Source of the DNA: Margaritispora aquatica
Taxonomy: Eukaryota; Ascomycota; Leotiomycetes; Helotiales; Discinellaceae
DNA: 64,000 nucleotides
Assembly (NCBI GenBank): GCA_007644065.1
Contig: VJWN01000011.1
Coordinates: 1,256,516 to 1,320,515 of the forward strand
Reading direction: 5' to 3'
Shown here in pieces: positions 1 to 12,204 of this stretch; position 1 is the stretch's first letter, and each line of letters begins with the position of its first letter. Position numbers and translations under genes: made by a program. Under the pieces are notes generated by a model, which worked only from the letters and a program-made list of their open reading frames with translations, searched no databases and was not told the origin of the DNA.

Positions 1-3000
1 TCTCTTTGATATTCATGTGCCTTCTCCTCACTCAGTCGCTTCAACAGCTGTCCAACCTTGCCAAACGGCGTAGGTTTGGTAAGGTAGTCATCGAAACCAC
101 TATCATCAGCCTCATCTCGATGTTTCCGACTAGCCAGACCTGTCAGCGCGACAATGTATGCTCGACTCCCTAGCGATTTAGGCACGCTCTCTTGATCCGC
201 TCCGTCATCTACATAGAGGAGCGTCTCGGTCGCGATTCCATCTCCGAGTATAATCTTGACATTTTTCATGCTTGATCGATGTATCAAGCTCCTCTCATGG
301 CTGCGAATCAGCCTCGTGGCTTCAAAGCCATCCATGACGGGCATGGAGATGTCCATGAAGATGCAGTCGTACTTGTCGCCTTGCGGTAGATTACGAACAG
401 CTTCAACGGCCTCCAAACCATTTCTCGCTACATCGATCCTATCTTCTTTCCGTTTTGAAAGATATCTAGTGAGAAGTTGAAGGTTTAAACTGTTGTCATC
501 CACTGCGAGAAGATGGAGAGACGTCCCAGCGCTTCTTGGTGGTGGTGGTGGTGGTGGTGGTGTCAAAATTGTTTGGTTTGGTTCTTCACCAACCTCAGGG
601 ACCTCGGCCATGATCTTCTTTCTCGCTTCCTCGTTCTTTTCTCGAGTACTTGGGTCGGCCAGTGTCAGTCGCGACAATTCTTCTAGCCCAGACAATGATT
701 TCTCGAAGGTCGGTCGATGATGTGGGCTTGGTGCCTCAGCTTGCGATTCAATTTGATTAGCTGCGTCATGGCCAGGTTCAGTAATGGGACCGGCTTCAAC
801 AGCCATCCTAGGCGTAAAGCCGTAATCGCTCATGATAATTCCATTGAGAATTGATCTTTCCTCTGGCGTACCTAAGGGGGTTTGGGTACCCATATCGCTG
901 ACGACTGACGTGGATCTTGGTTCTCCACTTGGGACTTGTGATGCATTCTCATCCATCAAGGAAAGAAGCGCCCTGGCTAGCTTGAAAGGTCCAAGAGGAT
1001 GACAGATATTGCCCACTATGTGTCGATTTTGTTTCGTGGTTTCTCGCTTTCCAATACAAGCTATATCTTCATGCACAAATAACACACGTTGTCCCTCTTG
1101 GTAGGACGATTCGTCGTAGTGATCAGTGATTATGATATCAGATAAAGGCCCGTTTATTGAGAATCCAAACCACTCTGAGCAGTACCTTTGAATGCTGCCC
1201 CAGGCAACGCCGGAGTAGCGAGAGGGGTCTACCTTACGTCTAGCTATGGATAAGCTTCTGCCATGCGCTATTTGTCGCATTTTCGTGATACATTCTTTGG
1301 CGTCATTCGATCCGTCGGTGGATAGTTGTGGAGTCTGTTCTATCGAAGTGTAATTTTTCTCTACAGGTATATGAATTTCAATATCGGTGCCCTTGCCGAG
1401 CTCGCTTCGGACGGAGATTTTACCACCTAGTTGGTTGACAATACTCCACCTGACACATGTTAGCATTGACCAACCCGTTCCTGCGACTTTTCTTACACAA
1501 TGGAAAGTCCAAGTCCCACACCAGTGGCGAAAGAATCCTCCTGTGCGAATGGGTGATATAGCTTCCTTTCCATATATTCTGAAGACATCCCCTTCCCAGA
1601 GTCTCTAATTTGTAATGAAAGGTATTGTTTGCAGCCATTCCATGGCCTTCCTTGAGTGACATCATGAATCGTTAGCCGCACAAGGATGTATCCTTTTTCT
1701 GTATACTAAATATATTGTCAGCATACAAATACATAAACCGTAATCACTGGAGAAAAGAATAAAGCCGGTCTCTATGCTTGGGCCGATAGGGGCCAAGTGT
1801 CACAACGTCCGAGCCCACATCCAGCAGCGGTTGCTGAATCATTACATACCTTTTGAGAGTTTCCAAAAATGTTCATGACTACTCTTCGCAGTGCGCCAGG
1901 CTGAATCTTATACTCCCAATCGTTATTCTCAATGTCCAAAATGATCTCTAATGGCTCCCGAGAGTCTGCCGGCTTTGGGCTTTGATTTCGAGGCAAAACA
2001 TTTGGATCTGTAGCACCTTGAAATTCTCTTGCCGCCATCATACCATGAACTACATCTTCGCACAAAAGAGCTACATTTGTATCTTGATAGAGCTCATTCA
2101 AAATCGTGCCTAAAAATAATACAATTAGCTACTACATAGACTGTGTGAGGAGAGGCAGTACCTTGAGGATTATGCGACTGTTCGAACGAATTGATTTTGC
2201 TGTAATCCAAAACATGGTTAATGGTATCGAGCAATGTTCCGCTGCAGTTCTGAATTGTGGAAATGAACTCTATTTGGGATGCATCTAACTTGGAGTCCTT
2301 TAGAAATTCTGCACTGGCTAGAATGCCATGTAGTGGTGATCGAAATTCGTCTATAACAATTAGCATGGTGACGAACCAGAGTTGATGAAAAACTTACGTG
2401 AAATACTACTTATGAAATCCGATTTCATCTTATTGGAAGTTATTGCATCAAGGCGACTAATTTCGACCATGACAGAGTTGGTAAATGCTGATAAGTATGC
2501 GATCTCGGAATCCACAGTGAACACTGGCACGGCACTCTGTGACCAAACAAAACAACCCGAATACCATCTGTCTAATTCGAGTTAGACTTGAGAACTGGGT
2601 TGATAGCAATATTTATTTTACTTACCTCCACCAGCATCCCACAAGGGGAGAAAGATAATTTGCCTCGCTTTATGAAAAATCCTTGAAAGCATTGTTGCTT
2701 CGGCCTTTTTATTCGTGAGCTCATGGGGTGCTAGTGATCTTCTCCTTCCCGATGGACTTGTCCCGATGCTCTGCTCGAGATCATTTATTTGATCAAGTGA
2801 CGAAAAGTACCCTTCCTCGTCAATATACCACACATTGCCTTTCGGATAGGAATTGATCAAAGATTGTAATGTCTTGGCATCAAGGACGTTTGATTCAGGA
2901 TCTAGAAATGTGTCAGTTTAGTGGTACACACTGGCATTTTGTAGTTTTCAGCTAATCCTCAATTGCACACTGTTGTGTATCTACGCATCTATCCCGACAC

Positions 3001-4643
3001 CTTGACATTTGAAACATTTGAATGAACATGTGGAGTAAATAACATACCCCATGTGGCGATTTTGGCTGCAGACATGGCCAGGACCTTGGACGCTTTATGT
3101 TTATCGTCAGAGCTTCGCACAGCCTCCGAGGAGAGATGTCTTGTCATGATATTCTCCTGGCCTGGCGGGCCGAGCGTGATTTTGTTGTCCTCTGCATGCT
3201 GTAATTTACCGTCTTCCTGGCTAGTTTGTTGAACTTGAGCGCCAATATCAGTTTCAATATCAGTGTAGGCATCTGTTGTATCGGTCTCTGAATACCCCAT
3301 GGCTGTATCGAGGAATACTACACCGCCAACTACAAGCTCCAAAGATTCTCGAAGAATATCAGCTGCATGATCTAGCGTGAGTCGAATCTTGTCCAAGACT
3401 GTATTTTCATTTGTTCTGGGAGTCTTGCGATGGGCTTCGTGTTCTAGATTCTCCGCTGAATGGCTGGATGCATCGAATGAGCCATTCCCATCAACTGAGG
3501 ACGTGCTGTTTACATCGCTTGTATGAGAGGTTTTCTCTAAGAAGGTCGATATTCCTTTACTCATGAGAGAAACGCGATGGCGTTCTGCAGCTTCACGCTT
3601 TGCTGTGAACCTGTTAGATTTGGGCAAACAAGCAATTTCAATGACGTAATTGCTGTAGAGATCTCTACAGACGACAATTTGATGGATGGATACGGATAGA
3701 CTCTCCAGATGGGTCGTGAAACGCAGAAAGACAACTAATATTCAACGGCACTTACTTTCTAGGTGTTTCATCACATTTGATGCTTGTTGATAGAGGACTA
3801 ATCAAAGGTCAGTTGAAGTAAGATATCAAGCTAGCAGATGCAGACATTTCCTCTGTGATTTTGGAAGGCCATCTCTCACTCGATCGTCGAAGATGAAGAA
3901 AGAACCAATATTGATACCACGGCTGGTAGTTATTGGAGTTCCGGCGTAAAATCGATACTTTGAAATTTGCCCGTTCACAACTGGCAGCCAGGAGAATCGA
4001 TCGTCTTTGCTAAGATCGTTGATAATGAAGCACGGGTATTCATCATCAATATTCTCGAGAGCCAGTGTATTCTACATGATCTCAACGTTTTGATACATAT
4101 CACGAGGTGAGTGGATGTGGTCATGACTTACCTCACATAGACCCCCTGGAGTTGGAACTGTTGAGCACCCAAACCACTCGCCTGTGGTAGACACCTCCTC
4201 TACACCATCCTCATCATCACTGGGAAATTTGCCAGTCCTAATTGCACCAGCAAGGAAGTATTGGGTGCCTTTCAATGTCAAAATTCACTCACATAATCCC
4301 ACTTGGACAAGACCTACCTCGGTCGACAAGGCTATTGTGCTTTTGTCAGTAAAAATGAAGTCTCGTGAACTCAAGATTGGCATATTGACGAACCTCACCA
4401 TAGCATGAGCAGCTCTGAGTCGCCAAACGACGGTCTCTGCGTATGCATCCAATGCTCCGTCATCGTTCAACGTGTCATTGAAATGAGAACTATTGGCTGT
4501 AACTGGAGCAAAGAATCTGATCAGCTGTTAATGAAGACTCTCAGGCGATGAAGATAGTTTTACTTTCGAAGCTCTAAAGCTCTTTGACTCTCCGTCACTT
4601 CTCGGGGTCGCCGCTCTGGGCCATCGCCGTCGCCATTGTGCAT
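1..4643 (-). CDS. hybrid sensor histidine kinase (GAF-HisKA-HATPase-REC), 3' end cut by window edge
   Basis: Two-component hybrid kinase that would autophosphorylate on His, pass the phosphate to its own receiver Asp and feed an Ypd1-type phosphorelay. I read 13 exons: 4643-4564, 4516-4399, 4339-4318, 4268-4132, 4071-3846, 3797-3752, 3610-3048, 2901-2626, 2571-2398, 2350-2162, 2109-1850, 1705-1497 and 1449 to the window edge, at least 1249 residues. The N-terminus is GAF-like (SLVDRGTQYFLAG, then AGTPITTSRGINIGSF). The H-box is SHEFRSPLHG with the phospho-His near residue 548. The ATPase shows the N-box (NIFGNSQKY), RDSGKGMS and GVGLGLSIV. The receiver carries VDDNS, phospho-acceptor Asp near residue 1133 in FMDISMPVMDG, and the Lys of LTKP. 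A polyproline run precedes the receiver. The donor of exon 6 (gtgccg) is weak but keeps frame. The class within fungal kinases is uncertain; no transmembrane segment is visible. Confidence 0.9.
4318..4339 (-). other. 22-nt microexon of the histidine kinase
   Basis: Without this microexon the GAF reading frame meets TGA at 4287-4285. Splicing exon 2 (ending HAM, donor gtgagg) to these 22 nt and then, with donor gtaggt, to 4268 restores the conserved GAF strand as NSLVDRGTQYFLAG. That matches the ISLFDRxxQY pattern known for fungal GAF kinases. Both flanking introns are GT-AG, 59 and 49 nt. Confidence 0.7.
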
Positions 4644-6164
4644 GGCTACGGATACACACACTCAGCGACAATGGTGCTCGAGTTCTGACAACAAAGGTTT
4701 AATCACGAGACATTGCATTGGAGATATCCCAGGAACGTCTAGTGGTAAGTATGCTAATAAACACGCAGGTCGGACGTTGATCGAAAAGGAGACGAAATGT
4801 GAACAAAATCTTGGTTTGGATTTGAGTTTAGTTGGAAGCTGTGCTGGAGTCTGGGCCTTGGTGGGACGGCAAGCGGAAGCCCTTGTCAACAACTTGGCAG
4901 AGCAAAGATCTACCTTCTCATAACTCAAGACCAAATCAATTTGACTATTCAGCTCCTCAAATTCGCTACGAGTCCTCCAGGGAAATAGATGTTGGTTATG
5001 ATACCAAATTCCGGCTGATATAATGTAGAGAGGATATAAACAAATAAAGTAGTAAGATCGATACCCTCCTCACTCGGTACCGGGAATTCGGAGATCGATG
5101 GTAAAGAAGGGGATGAAAATCAGCAATGTCCACCGCCACAAACAGCCACAACATACGGCTTTTTTCAGCTTTCTTCTATCTCTGACTTGATCTGATTATA
5201 TCCTTTGTATCACTATTCCTATCTGCTTGAGCGCTCCTCAACTGGAGTGGCGATCCCATTGTATATTTTAAAGTCGTGACCGTCGTCATAGTGGGGAATG
5301 CTCAACGACAAAACAGAAGATACCTTATTTCATGCGAGTTCATACATCTACCTACCACATCATATACAAGTACTGGAACCCACTTTTAAATTCGCCCATG
5401 GAGGCAAAATTCATTGCAAGGGAGATAAATTCTTGATACCTTTGGACTTAGCGAATTTGCAGGTGTTTTGCTTGTCCCTAGGAATCATGATCTATCATTT
5501 GCCGCTGTATGTAGTACAGTTCTGCAGCAAAGCCATCACGATCGATCTCATTGGTTCCTTTCATGGAATTATATTTCTGTTCGCGTTGGGCTGTGGGTAT
5601 CAAATTCGGGCGGGGGATGGGGTTGTGTAAGAACATTGACCCCGAGGAACTGTAGAAGAGACGTTTTTGCAAGCATGTAATTAACGGGCAACATTAGGTA
5701 CCTCTCGAACGTCGAGGCGGTTTCTCATCTTCAAAGCAATGTCCGAGAAGGAAAATAACGCTGAAAATACCATCAGAAATGTTCTGGACCGTAATTGTAG
5801 ATCAATGGGTGAATCTCCAAGCTGTTTCATGGCCAATGTACCAGTTTTCAGGTTGGCAGAGGGGACTTTCAAGATTCAGGGCACGCATAATGGCTCGTTA
5901 GGTACCGCCGCACATGGTTTCAAAGCACCAATCCCTTTAAAACCGGTATAGAAACCATTATAACCTCCCAAAGAGCGATAAGACTCGTAAGACCACCCAT
6001 AATCCTTCCTAGGTCCTTATGTCGAAGAAAAATCTATGTCTTCCGTAGGTCCTGGTGCATTTGGTTTTGGATTGGCTTGGCTTGCTCACGTCGTCTCTGG
6101 AAAGAATTTCGTCCTGCATGCTTCTCATTCGTCGCATATGTACAATCTCCCATCCAAAGCACAA
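4644..6164. other. intergenic, nothing recognised
   Basis: The stretch holds the 5' flank of the kinase and the 3' flank of the NDUFB3-like gene. Short overlapping ORFs occur on both strands (for example 5298-5630 plus, 4662-4934 minus), but none has a family motif or a consistent splice pattern. Confidence 0.5.
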
Positions 6165-6545
6165 TCAATGATGTCCATCCCCATGGCCTTCTCCATGATG
6201 CTCGTCCTTCAGAAACATGTATTCATAACCACAGTAGACGGCAAAAGCGACTGTCGCAATACCCAAGCCAGGGAAGCTGCCCTTGAACCGATTGAAACGT
6301 GTGAATGGTCCTGAGTATCTCCAGGCCTCTCTGGACCGCTATTAGCCTACAAAATCCATCAATTAGGATGTTGGGAGAGCTTACGCTCGCGCCCAAGGAT
6401 CGTTCGCAGGTGTACCAGCCGCTGCTGCGAAGGCTTTGATATCGAAGCCGGTGAGGTTCGCCCGAGGAGCTCTTCGGATACTGTGAGACTCAATTAGGAG
6501 CAAGCCTGTGGTATCAATTGATTCAACTTGCCTTGTGAAATGCAT
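6165..6545 (-). CDS. NADH:ubiquinone oxidoreductase B12/NDUFB3-like subunit
   Basis: Accessory single-span membrane subunit of mitochondrial respiratory complex I. Three exons (6545-6532, 6480-6385, 6330-6165) give 91 residues. The fungal NDUFB3 pattern is clear: ANLTGFDIKAFA, then DPWARAEAWRYSGPFTR, then FNRFKGSFPGLG leading into the hydrophobic helix ATVAFAVYCGYEYMFL, and a His-rich tail (DEHHGEGHGDGHH). The ATG has an A at -3 (cgtcaaaATG). The first intron must use a GC donor (acaag|gcaagt) to join the frames; the second is GT-AG and its acceptor ccag is fixed by the WRYSGPF frame. The gene is divergent from CAF1, 396 bp away. The family call is firm; the first 5 residues depend on the GC-AG intron. 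Confidence 0.85.
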
Positions 6546-6941
6546 TTTGACGATGTAATGTGGTGGTGCTGGGCGAGGCTGTTCAGTCGTTCCTGACTCT
6601 CCAGTTGTCGAGGTTGATTGGCCTTAGCGCGTGCACAAGCGCTAACCACCCAAATCTGGAGAAGCCGAGAAGTGCAGCCCTGTCCTGTCTTGCTGTAGAG
6701 TGAAGTAATTGTCAATACTGTACTATCTTGTCATCTTGAGCTTCATTGTGACGAATATCCTAATCTGCAGAAGATCGAGTAGACACAACATCATCTTTCG
6801 CCTCCAAACACGGTTTCAAGCTATATCGAGTCGCCAGCTAAACATCATCGGGTCTCAACAAGTCGCGCTTCACGCTGCGCTCCATGAAAACCATACATCT
6901 ACGATCTTTTTGGACCTGCATACAAAGAACTGAGCTTCAAA
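6546..6941. promoter_or_regulatory. bidirectional promoter region between NDUFB3-like gene and CAF1
   Basis: The 396 bp separate two divergent start codons, so both 5' UTRs and core promoters must lie here or overlap the neighbours. I see no strong TATA box. The region includes a short ORF on each strand without family resemblance. Confidence 0.45.
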
Positions 6942-8486
6942 ATGCCTCCCCCGATGCAACGCTTTGGTGGCGGACCTAACAATGTCGCCAGCCATTATCA
7001 GTACCCTCAGTCGCAAAACCATCTGCCAACCCCGTCCTTGGCTGGGTCAAATCCAGGCTTCATGAACGCAAATTCGATGAGCAATCCATTTGCAGGAAAC
7101 GTGTTGACACTGCCGGGGTTTGGGAACTCTGGACTCGGCATGGGGGGTGGGACTGGTCTTGCAAGTCAAGCTGCACAATTGAGCTTCGCGGGAGCAAACA
7201 TACATCAGCATGGTCACAATGGCATAGTGGAGGGGGTTCAAAATCGAGGGACTGCTAAGAAAGATCGGATTCGTGATGTTTGGGCCTCAAACTTGAATGA
7301 GGAAATGGCTCTCATGCGAGCTGTGGCAGAGAGCCATAACTACGCGTCTATGGTAAGGTCTTCCTCAATCGCAAGGTTGACACAATATCTGACATGAGGT
7401 CAGGATCTCGAATTTCCAGGGCTCGTGGCACGTCCGATGGGAAATTTCAATGGTAGAAGCGACTACCATTATCAGTGTTTGCGGTGCAATGTGGATATGC
7501 TGAAGGTTCTCCAGATCGGTGTATCTCTGTTCACGGAGGACGGTGAATCACCACCTCCCACTATGCATGCATCAGAGTTAGGGCTAGACAACAAACGTGA
7601 CGAGAGTCGGAAATTCCATGGAAGTATTGTGCAAATACCTACAACATGGCAGTTCAATTTCAATTTTAACTTCAAGGAAGACATGTTTGCTGAGCCGTCC
7701 ATTGAGGGAGCGAGGCAGGCAGGTATGGATTTTGCACGGTTTGAAGCGGAGGGAATTGATCCTGAAAGGTTTGCTGCATTACTTCTGAGCTCAGGCATGG
7801 TCTGCAACGACGAAATGCGATGGATATCGATACATGCAGGTTATGATTTTGGATTCCTATCTAAAATGCTGCTCCGAATACCTTTACCTGATAAGGAGGA
7901 AGACTTTAACCGATACTTGAAAGCGTACTTCCCTAGCACATTGGACATCAAACACTTGATAAAAGCTGGCTTACGACAACACAATATGAATGCTCAATCT
8001 CCTATGGATCCATCAGTCGTGGAGGTACTTCAGAAGTATGAAAGTAAGGGTGGTCTTGAGGGTTTAGCCGAGAACTTGAAGCTCAGACGAATTGGATCAG
8101 CACACTTGGCTGGGTCGGATTCCTTATTATGTGGCAAAGTGTTCTTTGAGTTGCAGCGACGGATATACGGTGGAGAAATCGGCGATGAACATCTTGGTAA
8201 GATGTGGGGTCTCGGTGCTGTCGACCACGTCGAACAAAACCAGCAGAACAATCATGCGAATAATGTCCAAACAACACCTCAAAGCTACAATCAACGGCTT
8301 CAAGAGAACGTCGCCCCAGATCAGAACGGCTATGCTACTCCAAGCACACCCAACACAGTCAATGCTGGCCTGGCCGGCACTCCGGTACATACCAGCAATG
8401 GTACTGGGCCAATGACACCTGCTGGGCCTAGTGGTGCTACCGGCGCTGGGGGTACGTTTGGGCAATTTCATTACAGCAGTAGATAG
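6942..8486 (+). CDS. POP2: CCR4-NOT deadenylase subunit CAF1/POP2
   Basis: DEDDh 3'-5' exoribonuclease that shortens mRNA poly(A) tails within the CCR4-NOT complex. Two exons (6942-7352 and 7404-8486) encode 497 residues. A Gly/Pro/Asn-rich extension of about 100 residues precedes the nuclease domain, which starts at IRDVWASNLNEEM. Catalytic positions are present: Asp138 and Glu140 in MDLEFPG, which straddles the intron; Asp285 in HAGYDFGFL; Asp318 in TLDIKHL. The C-terminal 90 residues are Gln/Asn/Thr/Gly-rich. The length exceeds the human CNOT7 core because of these tails, which is usual in filamentous fungi. Confidence 0.95.
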
Positions 8487-8974
8487 GTCCGGCGTTTGGC
8501 TCTGGATGACAGGAGGGAAAACTTGTTCGGGTCTGGGTCGATCGTTTATGGGCTGGAGTTTATCTGGGCGTGGATGACTAAGGGGAGTTGAGCTAGGTAG
8601 GCATTGCTCTGCTGCTGTATAGTAGGGGAGAATGAAAGTTGCGTTTTTTACGCAGTACATATGGCCTTATTTCCATGATTTTCACTTCCAGTCAGGGGAC
8701 CTCGTAGCGTTTTGGAAGAATGCTTCCGCGCCTCTTGAGATCTCAAGTGGGGTCATTCGCATCTTCGCACTCATCAGCGAATGAGGCTGGCACCGAAGCG
8801 AGGTCTGCATCACGGATATATGCTAAGGGTAAAGCCGATCATGTTTGTGGAGTCTCCCTATCTTCTTTATGCTTATATATACGAGTAGGTATGTGCCAAG
8901 GATTTCTACTTTAAACATTACATTTTATCAAATCTATACAAAGCTCCATACACACTTTCGAGAGAACTTTTAAC
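8487..8974. other. intergenic, nothing recognised
   Basis: This is the 3' flank of CAF1 and 5' flank of the NmrA-like gene. A 64-codon ORF at 8720-8914 has no recognisable features. Confidence 0.5.
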
Positions 8975-10083
8975 ATGTCTATCAGGAACATAGTCATCGC
9001 AGGGGTAAGCATCTCCACTACTCCCTTACTATCCAAACACTAACACACCACCAACACCCAGGCAACAGGAACCCTCGGCCCATCCATCCTCTCGGCGCTC
9101 TCGTCTATATCAGCAAACTATAATATCTCAATTCTCACACGTAGCACCAGTACCAGTACCACCACCCACTCCACCCTCCCCAACACTATCCGCGTCCTCA
9201 AAACAGACTACACGCTCCCCTCCCTTACCACGCTCCTCGCCGGCCAAGACGCACTGATCTCGACGCTCGGCGCTCCCGCCACGCTGCTCCAGCTGACGCT
9301 CATCGATGCCGCGATCGCGGCTGGCGTGAAGGTGTTCATCCCGTCTGATTACGCGCCGTATACGCCTGATTTATCGGAGATTGAGCGCGTGGTCCCGGAC
9401 CTAGGGATGAGGTTGAGGCCGAAGAAAGCGGTGCTGGATTATTTGGAGAAGAAGGCGGGTGAGAAGGGAGACTTTATGTGGTCGGCTGTGGGGAGTGGGC
9501 CGTTGTTTGATTGGGTTCGTTGGTCTTGTCCTCTTTGAACACCAGTCGTGTCTTTTTGTCGTAGATGGAAGCTTGGGAGGAGTGGTCAGGGAGGACGATA
9601 GCTAACATGTATACCACAGACACTCAAAACAGGCTTCCTAGGGACTTCCCTCCCTCTCCGTACAGCTAGCATCATCGACTCAGGGAACGCCCGCTATCTA
9701 ACTACCACAACCACCCAAGTCGGCCGCGCCATTCTCTCCGTCCTCTCGCATTACAACAACCCCACTGCCTTGCACCTAGTGAAGAACAAATACCTCCTCG
9801 TCTCCTCCTTCACCACAACGCAAAACGAAGTCTTGGCATCATGTGAGCGAGTGACGGGGCAGAAGTTTGTGGTGGAGAGGGTCAGTGCTGGGGAAAGGGG
9901 AAAGGAGGGGAAGGAGATGTTGGCCAAGGGAGACTTTAGGGGCATTGGGAGATTGTGGAATGTCTGGGGGCATGCGGATGTCGAGGGCGGACAGGGCAGG
10001 ATGATCTTAGGAGGGAATTGGCAGATGAGGTGTTGGGACTGGAGAGGGAGGATATGGATGCTGTTGTTAGGGGATTGTTGTGA
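8975..10083 (+). pseudogene. NmrA-like/isoflavone-reductase-like NAD(P)-binding protein with C-terminal frameshift
   Basis: Atypical short-chain reductase of the NmrA/PCBER family, cytosolic NAD(P)H-binding. Exons 8975-9004, 9062-9514 and 9620 onwards. The Rossmann fold starts with NIVIAGATGTLGPS (GxxGxxG). VFIPSDYAPYTPD and GPLFDW plus TLKTGFLG are typical of fungal members. In the third exon the frame runs to VWGHADVEGGQGRM, after which the family-like C-terminus (EVLGLEREDMDAVVRGLL, stop 10081-10083) is in another frame. One extra base in the GGG at about 9997 would restore it; read straight, the ORF ends at 10147 with an unrelated tail. No plausible intron removes the shift. It is either a genuine recent frameshift or a base-call error in a G run; the other exons look intact. 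Confidence 0.7.
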
Positions 10084-10147
10084 GGTTATATATATAAGAT
10101 TGCTGTTCTCGCTTTGTAGGTATGCGAGTGGGGGCTATTTTCAATGA

Positions 10148-11949
10148 CAAATCGGTTGTTGAATGGATGCTTAGCAACATCCAATATCGTGGATAAGTGA
10201 GGTGATCTTAGGATGTAGAATAATCTGAGTATATAATCTTACATACAAACACACACTTGAGAGAATGTTTCCAATCGAATACAGGAGAAAAATCTTGTTA
10301 TCATCAGACTTACATTCGTGACCGCCATTCTATAAGGAACAAGAAATCTAGAACCAAAAAACATAACGTATAGCTAAGTCCAAAAATACCTTTCTCTCAC
10401 CAATCAGACGACCACTGACAACTGTCTCACCAAATACACAATTCTCATCACCCCTCAAATTAAACCACCCACCCTCACGATCAAGAAGCGGTATAATCGA
10501 CTCTCTACTATAATCCAGCGGTCTATCCGCTCTCCTGCGCTTGACTACTCATTTTTACTGCTGCTGTGCCATGGAGTGCGTGCCGTCTGCGTTGAGAATG
10601 CAGAGCTTAATTGGCCTTTCTTCGTCTGATTGTGACTCAGATCCGGTATCCCGTGGCGTTGGAATAGTCGTTGATCTGTCTTCCTCTTGGCTTCGGCCTC
10701 GTTTAGGTCTGTGAGATGCGTGGTTGAGATTGCCGCTGTTGCGACGTCGCTGCGACTTCTGGGAGGATCGGAAGGGCCATCACACTGGGGATATTGTGAT
10801 CTTCGTTTGGGTTGATTTTGGTGGTTAAGTAGGGCAGATTAGTTCGCAGTTACGGGCGATTGGTGCGCTGTTTGTATGGATCTAAGACGAGTGGGACAAG
10901 CTTTGTTGGATCGCGGTGTGGTTCGGAAAATGACAGTGTTTCGTATAAGAATTATAAGGCAGTTCCTGCCAGCAATGAGGTATTGTGGAGAATAGTATAG
11001 TATCCTATGCTTCGGTATTCTATCCGAGACTTGTTTCGTGAAATGGAGAGTTGAGTTTAGGATTCACAATTTGGAAATTCACTTGGAGAAATACTTTAGG
11101 ACTATAGGTTATTTGATCATTATAATTTCCTCGAAATAAAATTACAACATGGAAATATATATTGAAAACATTATTCATCGTCGTTCCCTTTCTCTTTCAT
11201 TTCTGAAGCTTCCTGCCACCCTCCCCCCACCAAAACCATGTATGAAGTGAAAGCCCTTCTCCCTATCTTTTCTATCTCCTTCACAACCATAACTATTCCT
11301 TGGATCATTCTCATCTCCTTGCTCCTTATATCCTGCCACCACCTCCCTCCCACCTCCCCTCTGCTACTCTATCAGTATGCCCTTGGCAATCTGACCAGTA
11401 TCCTCCTACTCTCAGGGAAATAATCCGTGTTGCGATCACCCAGAGGCCGAAACACATTTGTGGTGGTCTGATTTGGTTTTTATTGTATTTCTATGTTGAG
11501 ATATGAGGCACCAGCTGCTGCGAGTGGAGGATACATTGCTATTGAAATTTAGGACGAGCGAAATAGAGATGGAGAAAAGGTGAGCATACCTTATTAGTGC
11601 TGCTAAATGTCATGAAAAGTACACTTTCTCGTATTGCCTCATATTTCGAGTTATTTAAGAGAAAAGAAAAGAAGACATAAGGTTAGCTAATAATTTAGAA
11701 TTGAAAGATAAATTTAATTGCAATATATAGGAGGAAAGTAACAAGAAAGCCCCTGTGAACATCGCGTCGTTTTGATGATTGGAATTGCTTGCAAAACGGA
11801 AAATCCAACAACAGAATCAAATACGAAAGACATCTCTTCATAATCACGATCTCCATTTTCCTCCCTCTCCTTGAAATCCCCTCTTAGGCCTTACATGAAG
11901 CGAGCCATCCCCTACTCCCCACCATCTTCCCTCCTTTCCTACGTCCGAA
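10148..11949. other. gene-poor region, no supported gene
   Basis: Only short overlapping ORFs appear here. A minus-strand frame at about 10770-10560 (ending GTHSMAQQQ) is open and Arg/Ser-rich but lacks a start codon. Confidence 0.4.
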
Positions 11950-12204
11950 TCACCCTCGTTTCCTCTCCACACACATCGCCTCAACCTCGTTTCTCGTCAA
12001 TCTCGCCACCACCTCACCACTTCTCTTACAATTTTGATTTCTATTCCTCCTCCGCACAACGTATTCACCCGAGACCCTGGTCAAACTCACTGGTCCGGAG
12101 TCGTCCGCGCCGTAGTAACTTCTATCTCTAGGTTGCGTGGCTAGGTAGACGTGGACTGGTTGCTCATCGGGGTCGTCGTAGTAGCGTCTGGAGCCGAAAC
12201 ACAT
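11950..12204 (-). CDS. small MCFG-start protein, unknown function
   Basis: 84 residues beginning MCFGSRRYYDDPDEQP. The N-terminal Cys2 followed by a basic patch is the kind of end that can be S-acylated. The first half is rich in Tyr, Asp and Arg; the second half is basic (VVRRRNRNQNCKR). No domain is recognised. I recall small uncharacterised proteins with MCFG starts in other filamentous ascomycetes, but this was not searched. It is the first of a series of small minus-strand ORFs with Cys-rich N-termini in this gene-poor stretch. An intron inside the basic half cannot be excluded. Confidence 0.45.
   Translation of the reverse strand: MCFGSRRYYDDPDEQPVHVYLATQPRDRSYYGADDSGPVSLTRVSGEYVVRRRNRNQNCKRSGEVVARLTRNEVEAMCVERKRG

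Noticed and set aside
4285..4287. In-frame TGA suggesting a broken histidine kinase
   Set aside because: A 22-nt microexon with two GT-AG introns removes it and restores a conserved GAF strand.
10560..10790. Open minus-strand frame ending GTHSMAQQQ
   Set aside because: No ATG in frame, an in-frame TGA just upstream, and no convincing upstream exon.
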